Shown piece after piece: positions 59,001 through 64,000 of a stretch of DNA of 64,000 nucleotides. Within the stretch, counting starts at the first letter, position 1; every line of letters starts with the position of its first letter. Below the pieces are notes generated by a model that was given only the letters and a program-made list of their open reading frames with translations, searched no databases and was not told the DNA's origin. The position numbers and the translations under genes are program-made. Source of the DNA: Siniperca chuatsi (Eukaryota; Chordata; Actinopteri; Centrarchiformes; Sinipercidae); assembly GCF_020085105.1 (NCBI RefSeq), contig NC_058051.1:25949455-26013454 (forward strand), given 5' to 3'.

Positions 59001-60236
59001 TAATGTACATTTTCTAAGTTAATCATTAAAAGCTTCTCTTTTATTCTTACCTTCAGTGATAACCACATTAACTGAAGTCATGATGTCAGCATATATTTTG
59101 TCGATCCCAATCCAGTACACTCCAGTGTCATCAAATTGGAGATTCGTGACTTTCACAAACAGCCCTCTTTTTCCTGCATCTATTATTTGAGACCTGTGTG
59201 TGTTTTTAGTTTTAGCACCACCTTCTGAATCCACCAAAATCTCACAGGTGCTTCTGGAGTCCCCTCGGCACCAGTATTTCTTATTGTACAGGAATCGGTT
59301 TGTGTCATACTTGCAGATAAAAACGAATTCCCCTCCAATATGTGCTGTGATCTGTCCTTTATCACACTGGAGCTGAAGACTTGCTGAAAGACAGAGTCCA
59401 ATCAGAATGAAACTGCTCACAGCCACGGCAGTTAGAAAAATGCTCTTATTTCAGGTTGATCCAATAACAATAACAGCATTCAACTTGATTTTAACTGATA
59501 TATTTCCCTTTTTTGACCAAAATTTGAATATTAACCTTGTAAACTTTGCAAAAACATATAAAAACAAAAATGGGTCACATGCAAAAAAACCTCATGTAAA
59601 TTCAAAGTGCGTTTGGGTCAGCGGCACATGTTCGTTTTCAGGTTTTAACTTGTGAAATTTCCCATGTGAAAAATAACATTTGCATCTGTAAATACTCCAT
59701 TTATTTACTCATTTATTTATACTCCATTATATTCCGCTGAAACAAATACTTCCACATGTCATGCAGATCACACACACATTTCACATATGAAGTAAGAATG
59801 ATTACATGATGTGAGAAAAATAATGAATGATAATGAGAAAATGGTTCACATGAACATATCCAAAAATCATGCACTCATTTGCTGAAATATTTTCTAAAGT
59901 ATGCCTGTGTTCAAATGTTACTCCAGTGTGACTGAAGAATAATACTTATATAAAGTTTTAATTGATTCATTTTCCAGTTACTATTGAAGTTTATATTATT
60001 AGTAAAATTACAGTTACTATTAAACTATATGGTGTTGAAACAGATAGTTGTAACAAAAAAAAACTGTTGTAACCGTAAATGGGCATTGTAATTTATTTTT
60101 CATTTTGCAAAAGGAATAGAAATTTGTTTCCCTTGTGGAAATGTTAGAATAAATAAAAAGAGGATGATAATTAATACAAGTTGTAAATCATTGCTCACTC
60201 ACCATGAAAAAGCAAAATCAGACACAGTGTCTTCAT
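56023..60236 (-). CDS. Ig-superfamily receptor, CD300/pIgR-like (CMRF35-like) with charged membrane segment
   Basis: Minus-strand exons, 5' to 3': 60236-60203 (signal peptide start), 59383-59051 (V-type Ig), 58897-58580 (second Ig), 57194-57068 (stalk), 56926-56786 (membrane) and possibly 56032-56023. Phases are 1,1,1,2,2. Domain 1 has the family marks CKYD, KKYWCRGD and CEILV, hence the extra intradomain disulfide of CD300/pIgR domains. Its F-strand reads GVYWIGID, without the usual Cys after Trp. Domain 2 (RCGCTKGTG... DYYCIASND) resembles Fc-receptor or Siglec C2-type domains. The membrane run contains an Arg, and the tail is short and basic. This fits an adaptor-coupled activating receptor of myeloid cells, by inference. 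Human PIGR and FCMR also lie in 1q32. About 320 aa if the last exon is right. Confidence 0.75.
56786..56926 (-). CDS. Ig receptor exon: membrane segment and basic juxtamembrane
   Basis: 141 bases, acceptor TTTTTTTTTCAG, donor TCAG|GTAAAT, phase 2 to 2. It encodes GVPFWYTLLRWGSFASLLIF and LCVVL, then KCTKARHKRANRKRQ. The Arg lies about six residues into the hydrophobic run. Confidence 0.8.
57068..57194 (-). CDS. Ig receptor exon: stalk
   Basis: 127 bases, acceptor GCTGTTCAG, donor AGCAG|GTTAGA, phase 1 to 2. It encodes a Thr/Ser/Asn-rich linker (MSTTTARTPPLNTC and on) with N-glycosylation sequons NQS and NQT and one Cys that could form a dimer bond. Confidence 0.75.
57200..58570 (-). other. 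Intron of the Ig receptor gene
   Basis: 1.4 kb between the second Ig exon and the stalk exon. No further Ig or ITIM-like exon was recognised. It holds AT-rich DNA and one short open frame of no recognised family (57770-57952). Confidence 0.55.
58580..58897 (-). CDS. Ig receptor exon: second Ig domain
   Basis: 318 bases, acceptor CTTTGTGCCAG, donor CAGG|GTAAGA, phase 1 to 1. It encodes one Ig domain with B-strand Cys (VTVRCGC), C-strand Trp (YTWYQN) and F-strand DSDYYCIASND. It is more like C2 domains of Fc-receptor-like or Siglec proteins than like a pIgR V domain. Confidence 0.88.
59051..59383 (-). CDS. Ig receptor exon: V-type CD300/pIgR-like domain
   Basis: 333 bases, acceptor GTCTTTCAG, donor GAAG|GTAAGA, phase 1 to 1. 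It encodes an N-terminal V domain with GEFVFICKYD, KKYWCRGDSRSTCEILVD, a D-strand SQIIDAG and LQFDDTGVYWIGI. The codon where the family has Cys is ATT (Ile). Confidence 0.9.
60203..60236 (-). CDS. Ig receptor first coding exon: signal peptide
   Basis: ATG at 60236-60234, encoding MKTLCLILLFH, donor CATG|GTGAGT in phase 1. The signal peptide is completed by the next exon (ASLQLQC). A TCATCAAA context precedes the ATG; the promoter should lie within 60.24-60.4 kb. Confidence 0.8.
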
Positions 60237-60644
60237 TTTGATGATAAAAGTAGAGGTATGAAATCTTAACAAACATAAGCAACACACAGGAAGCTGCAGG
60301 GGTGGACTGTGGTGATCGTAGCTTCCTGTAGGTGCATTATGGGGTTACAATGCTTTGCATGCTGTCATGCTGTTCACACATATGACATACTGCACAAATC
60401 AACACACTTATTTCAGTTTGTGTCATTGTAAAGGCACCTTGAAATATTTAGAGCCTTGGGAGCCTTTATAACTGTGGAAACTGCATTTCCAAATGGCAAA
60501 CATTTGACACGTTTGACTAGTCCTTCCACCTTTGACATAATAGTGTCATTTCACTCGGCCACTTAGATTGTCCGACTGCATTTTTATTTGCAGTATCAGA
60601 CTTGATTCTTCCGATGATGGTTTTGACAAACCACTGTGTAAATT

Positions 60645-60975
60645 ATAATAATAATAAACTTTTTATTTATACAGAACTTGACGTAATGAGGTAAATCCAA
60701 TCAGACATTTCAAGTAATATCTTCAGGCATGGAGTTCCAGAGCTGAGGGGCCCTGACTGCAAAAGCCCAGTCGTCTTAAACTTATTTTTTAGGAACAGCC
60801 AGCAGAACCCTGCCTGAAGATCTGAGGTTGCACTCTGGCTCATAGGGAAGCAGCAATTCAGCAATGTAACTGGGAGCTAAACCATGACGTGCTTTAAAGG
60901 TAATTAGTAAAATCTTAAAATTCCATTCTAAACCTTACTGGTAACCAGTGCAGAGAGGCTAAAAGAGGGGTGATA
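60645..60975. repeat. Common teleost LINE/SINE-like repeat
   Basis: It contains TTTTTATTTATACAGAACTT, GGCATGGAGTTCCAGAGCTG, CTGCAAAAGCCCAGTCGTC, GGAGCTAAACCATGACGTGC, TTTAAAGGTAATTAGTAAAATC and GGTAACCAGTGCAGAG in that order. These words mark a frequent teleost repeat. It is diverged and encodes nothing intact. Confidence 0.7.
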
Positions 60976-62150
60976 ATATCTTGAGCTTTGTGTTAATTCA
61001 CCACAAAGCCACTAGATGTCACCATGCCACTGATGTAGTGTACTACACCTGCTGAATACAGAGTGCAATATATTGTCCTCTTCATCATGGCATGTGTGAC
61101 TAAAGGCATTTTTTTCTTCATGGGTAACTGAGGCAGTGTAGGCTACCTCCTCTCACATGAACTGCATGTCAGCTTCTCAGGTTTTGTTTGTTTTGTTTTC
61201 CTTATTATCTTGATACTGGTATTTTCATCTTTATATCATTATACTATAGCTATATAGGATATTCTTATACATATGTTTTTATTACTTTAATTCATAGTTT
61301 TATTAACATCAAGCTTGCTATATATAATAAAGAGAAGTCTTGTATGGGTGACTTAATGCCCATAGTTCCTTGAAACAGAGCTCCTCCTATTGCTCTCTAG
61401 CCCACTCAGTAAAATTAGAAACTGGACAGCTTACCCACTAAACAAATTACAGTAAATTGATCAAATTTTAGTTTTACTTGACAGTATTTAATCTCAAATA
61501 CTGTCAGGTGGTTTACCAAAACAAATGGCTACTGTGGACATACAGTAGGCAAAAATGAAGACCGAGAGAGTTGAGTGGGTTTGCAGCTAATTGCTGGCTC
61601 AGAGCATCGGGATTTTCAGGATTCACAGACGCCCTCTCTCTTCACCACTCCTGCCTCTGCCTCCATCCCTACCCACATCCCTCCTCCACTCCTCTTGTGT
61701 GTCCTGAATGTTGTCCAACAGGCTAGACTGCCTGCATTGCACTCTGACTTTGGGTAGGAACAGCTGTTTGTGCCTGTTTATATGCATACATGTGTAGCCC
61801 ATTCTATTTGTGGGAGTTTCCCTCCCATTTACTCTGTGACACTGTCATGCAATCAAACACCCGGATGACTTTAGGACCCAGTGAGAGACACCCAGGGGGC
61901 GCGGCAACATTTTTAATCTGACCACAGAACCTGTTAGCTTACTCTTGCTTCCTCTAAAACAGTTCACACGTTCCATCACAATAGTTCCTTGATGTGAGTT
62001 GCAATAGAGAAGTGCTCTGTGCTGCAGCAACAGACGTGCCACCGCCCTGAACCCAAGCCTTGGCGACCCTAATCCATGACCCGTGGACGAGGACCTTTGT
62101 GTCCTGACATGCCTGTGAAAAGTGCCCTATCCCAGGCAGTGTACAGCCAG
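60976..62150. other. Intergenic gap between the Ig receptor and the PTPN18-like gene
   Basis: No exon recognised. The last 300 bases before the phosphatase start codon are GC-richer (for example GGGGGCGCGGCAAC near 61897) and may be its promoter and 5' UTR. Confidence 0.5.
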
Positions 62151-62152
62151 CC

Positions 62153-62254
62153 ATGGAGAATCAGGCGTGGATACTGAGGAGCTTCCTGGCCCAGCTGGAG
62201 AGACAGGAGGCTGTGGACAAGGAGGCACCAAATGGCATTGCTGGGGAGTTTGCG
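62153..62254 (+). CDS. ptpn18: First coding exon of a PEST-type protein tyrosine phosphatase (PTPN18-like), partial
   Basis: The ATG lies in a strong context (CAGCCATGG). It encodes MENQAWILRSFLAQLERQEA and on to GIAGEFA, 34 residues, then the donor TTTGCG|GTGGGT in phase 0. The pattern (short acidic helix, LRSFLxxLE, GEF at the end) is the N-terminus of the PEST phosphatases PTPN12, PTPN18 and PTPN22 that precedes the catalytic domain. The FLxxLE and AGEF wording is closest to human PTPN18. These enzymes dephosphorylate Src/Abl-family kinases and HER2-type receptors. The catalytic exons lie beyond the window or in the right flank; I found none before 64000, so paralogue identity is provisional. 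Confidence 0.6.
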
Positions 62255-64000
62255 GTGGGTCAAGAGTTATGTTCCTTTTGTTGAAGTACTGTTGTGAGTT
62301 GTACTGTAGATGAAGCCTCCACATAGTAGACTGACATATTTGCTATGTTTGTTTATACTGAATAAACTGACAGTAAGCACAATGAGAGGGAAAGTTCATA
62401 GTTTTCCAGACTTTACAAATTTTCTCAAACGGCACAATGTTCAGGGAAGTAACACTTTGTTATTGTGACAACGGCTCCAACGTCACTTTTGTGCTTCCTC
62501 TTTGCACTGATGCTTGTCACTGAAGGCGCATGAACAAGGAAGACCCATAGACAAATGCATTATAACGTCTAACGACAAGTCAATCATTTATAGGAAGTGC
62601 ATAACAGTGGGAATAAAAATACTCACACAGTAAACTTTAAAAGGCCCACAAACAAATGGCTGCTCATATCATTTATCAGTCTTGTATACATATAACAATG
62701 CATGTACGTTCACACACAAGCACATGTATATGCGCACAAAAAAAATCTCCCTCAGAAGTCCTGACCCCAAGGGTGACATCATCTGTGGGCTGCTGCCATA
62801 GTGATGAGTGACATACCAGTGCCTGAGGACAGCACCGTGTGCTTCACATGCTGCCCTTCTGCTGTCATGTCGCTACCACTCCAGAGGAACGGGTCTATTG
62901 CGTCACTTCCTTTGAGAACAAAAAACACTCTGTGGAGTTAGCAGCACAGATGGTCTGCAAGGCTTTTAGCAGACTGTTTGGAACTGCGAGAACTGGCCTC
63001 TGAACAAAAAGGCCAGTGTCTTAAAAATATCCTGTAAGCATGGACGTGCCATGGCTTCAATTTCAGTGTCAAACCTTCCGCACAGTAAATTCCAGATGGA
63101 AATCCTCTCAGTTTGTAAGCCATCGTGTCAGTTACTAGTAAAGTGAGTCATAGATTCTGGCCATCGGGGGTTGAATCACATCAAAACTGACCGCGTGTGA
63201 CCAATGTGCAATTGGTCACATGTAATTCATCTGCTATTTGCTCCTTCTTTTTCCTGACTCTCCTGTAAGACTGTACAACTATGAAAACACTGCAAAATAC
63301 TTGCCTTACATTGATTATGAATTATTATGAAACGCTGCTAATTAAAAGTTGGGTAAACCTAATGTAGGTGTGACTATCCTTGCATCACGTATCACCTCAA
63401 CATAAGCCAAGGCATCCTATGTTACAATATTATATTCCATTAGAGAAACTGTTTTCTCCTATTTGCACCTGTTATGTTGTCAATGAGCAGTACATCAGCT
63501 TACAACTATATTTCTGAGGAATACAACATCACAATAATGTGAAATAGAGCAGATAACAGACTACACCCAACAAAGAAAACAAGTTATCAAGTACACATAA
63601 AACTGGAGACATTTCATAATGTAAGGCAATCTAATAGAGCAGCACCAACATCAAATGAAAACTCAAAATTACCATAGAGTTGAAAGACGGTGTAGTCCCT
63701 CATTCATCCAGTCCCTCATTCGTCCAGTCGTTCACAATTGAGAATGACTTCCGGATGGGAGCCGAAACGTCTTGATTCTGAAAACAGTGTCCAGATGACT
63801 ACGACTGAAACCTTTTCTACCATAGAGGTGAAACTTAACCGCTCTGTCACAGTCCCAACAAAACAGAACATTAAGCTTCAGAAAGGTAGTATTTTACCCT
63901 CCACAGGCACATTCTAAAAGCAACTTTATTTATCTGCAGTGTATAATTGGACTGAAAAGTATGCTCATTTGTGTTGTATAGAGTGAGAAAAAAAGTCCTC
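62255..64000 (+). other. ptpn18: Intron 1 of the PTPN18-like gene (to window end)
   Basis: No second coding exon with the expected catalytic start (a KNRYKDILPYD-like motif) is seen. The stretch includes the partial transposon copy at 63685-63830. The rest is unremarkable AT-rich DNA. Confidence 0.45.
63685..63830. mobile_element. Partial copy of the inverted-repeat element seen at 49485
   Basis: ACTTCCGGATGGGAGCCGAA and on through CTGAAACCTTTTCTA repeats the whole right arm of the 49485 element. Upstream, GACGGTGTAGTCCCTCATTC is the reverse complement of the sequence just outside that arm, so this copy has lost one arm and joined the two ends. A CCAGTCCCTCATTC unit is locally doubled. Confidence 0.8.

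Noticed and set aside
56023-60236. Calling the Ig receptor gene pigr itself
   Set aside because: Only one domain is CD300/pIgR-like, the second resembles an Fc-receptor-type domain, the membrane helix carries Arg, and the tail is short; true pIgR has several V domains and a long sorting tail.

Overview
The window looks like nuclear DNA of a ray-finned (teleost) fish, probably a percomorph. It has small phase-matched exons with GT/AG borders, long (GT)n tracts and several dispersed repeats familiar from teleost genomes. Most of its 64 kb is intron or intergenic DNA. Four gene loci and one microRNA locus can be supported.

Layout. 1-8.3 kb is intergenic, with one GATA/ETS-like site cluster. 8.3-26.7 kb is cd34 on the + strand: 8 coding exons encoding 321 aa, with an 11.3 kb first intron. 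About 32.4-44.2 kb is a + strand locus carrying two microRNA hairpins, mir-29b and mir-29c/a type, 241 bases apart. Several candidate non-coding exons of their primary transcript lie upstream. 45.4-54.6 kb is a minus-strand membrane complement regulator (CD46/DAF-like, the type called Tecrem in fish). It has a signal peptide, four to five CCP/sushi domains, a Thr-rich linker, a membrane helix and a short basic tail, about 404 aa. Its fourth CCP exon is tandemly duplicated. 56.0-60.3 kb is a minus-strand immunoglobulin-superfamily receptor with a CD300/pIgR-type V domain, a second C2-like Ig domain, a stalk and an Arg-containing membrane segment. At 62.15 kb the first coding exon of a PEST-family tyrosine phosphatase (closest to PTPN18) starts on the + strand and leaves the window to the right.

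The order cd34 - mir-29b/29c - CD46-like - pIgR-like matches, from general knowledge, the gene content of human 1q32 (CD34, MIR29C/MIR29B2, CD46, and PIGR further away). The relative order and orientation of the two microRNAs also match. This supports the individual calls and suggests an old conserved block joining a blood/endothelial surface sialomucin, a microRNA cluster and innate immune surface proteins. The PTPN18-like exon is not part of the human block and may mark a teleost rearrangement.

Mobile DNA consists of short non-autonomous elements: MITE-like inverted repeats, SINE/LINE-like tails and microsatellites. I saw no intact transposase, no retroviral copy, no tRNA or rRNA gene and no prokaryotic feature. 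Exon borders were read by eye from reading frame, phase and splice consensus. The coding exons of cd34 and the five-domain core of the complement regulator agree in phase throughout; the terminal exons of the two minus-strand genes are the weakest calls.
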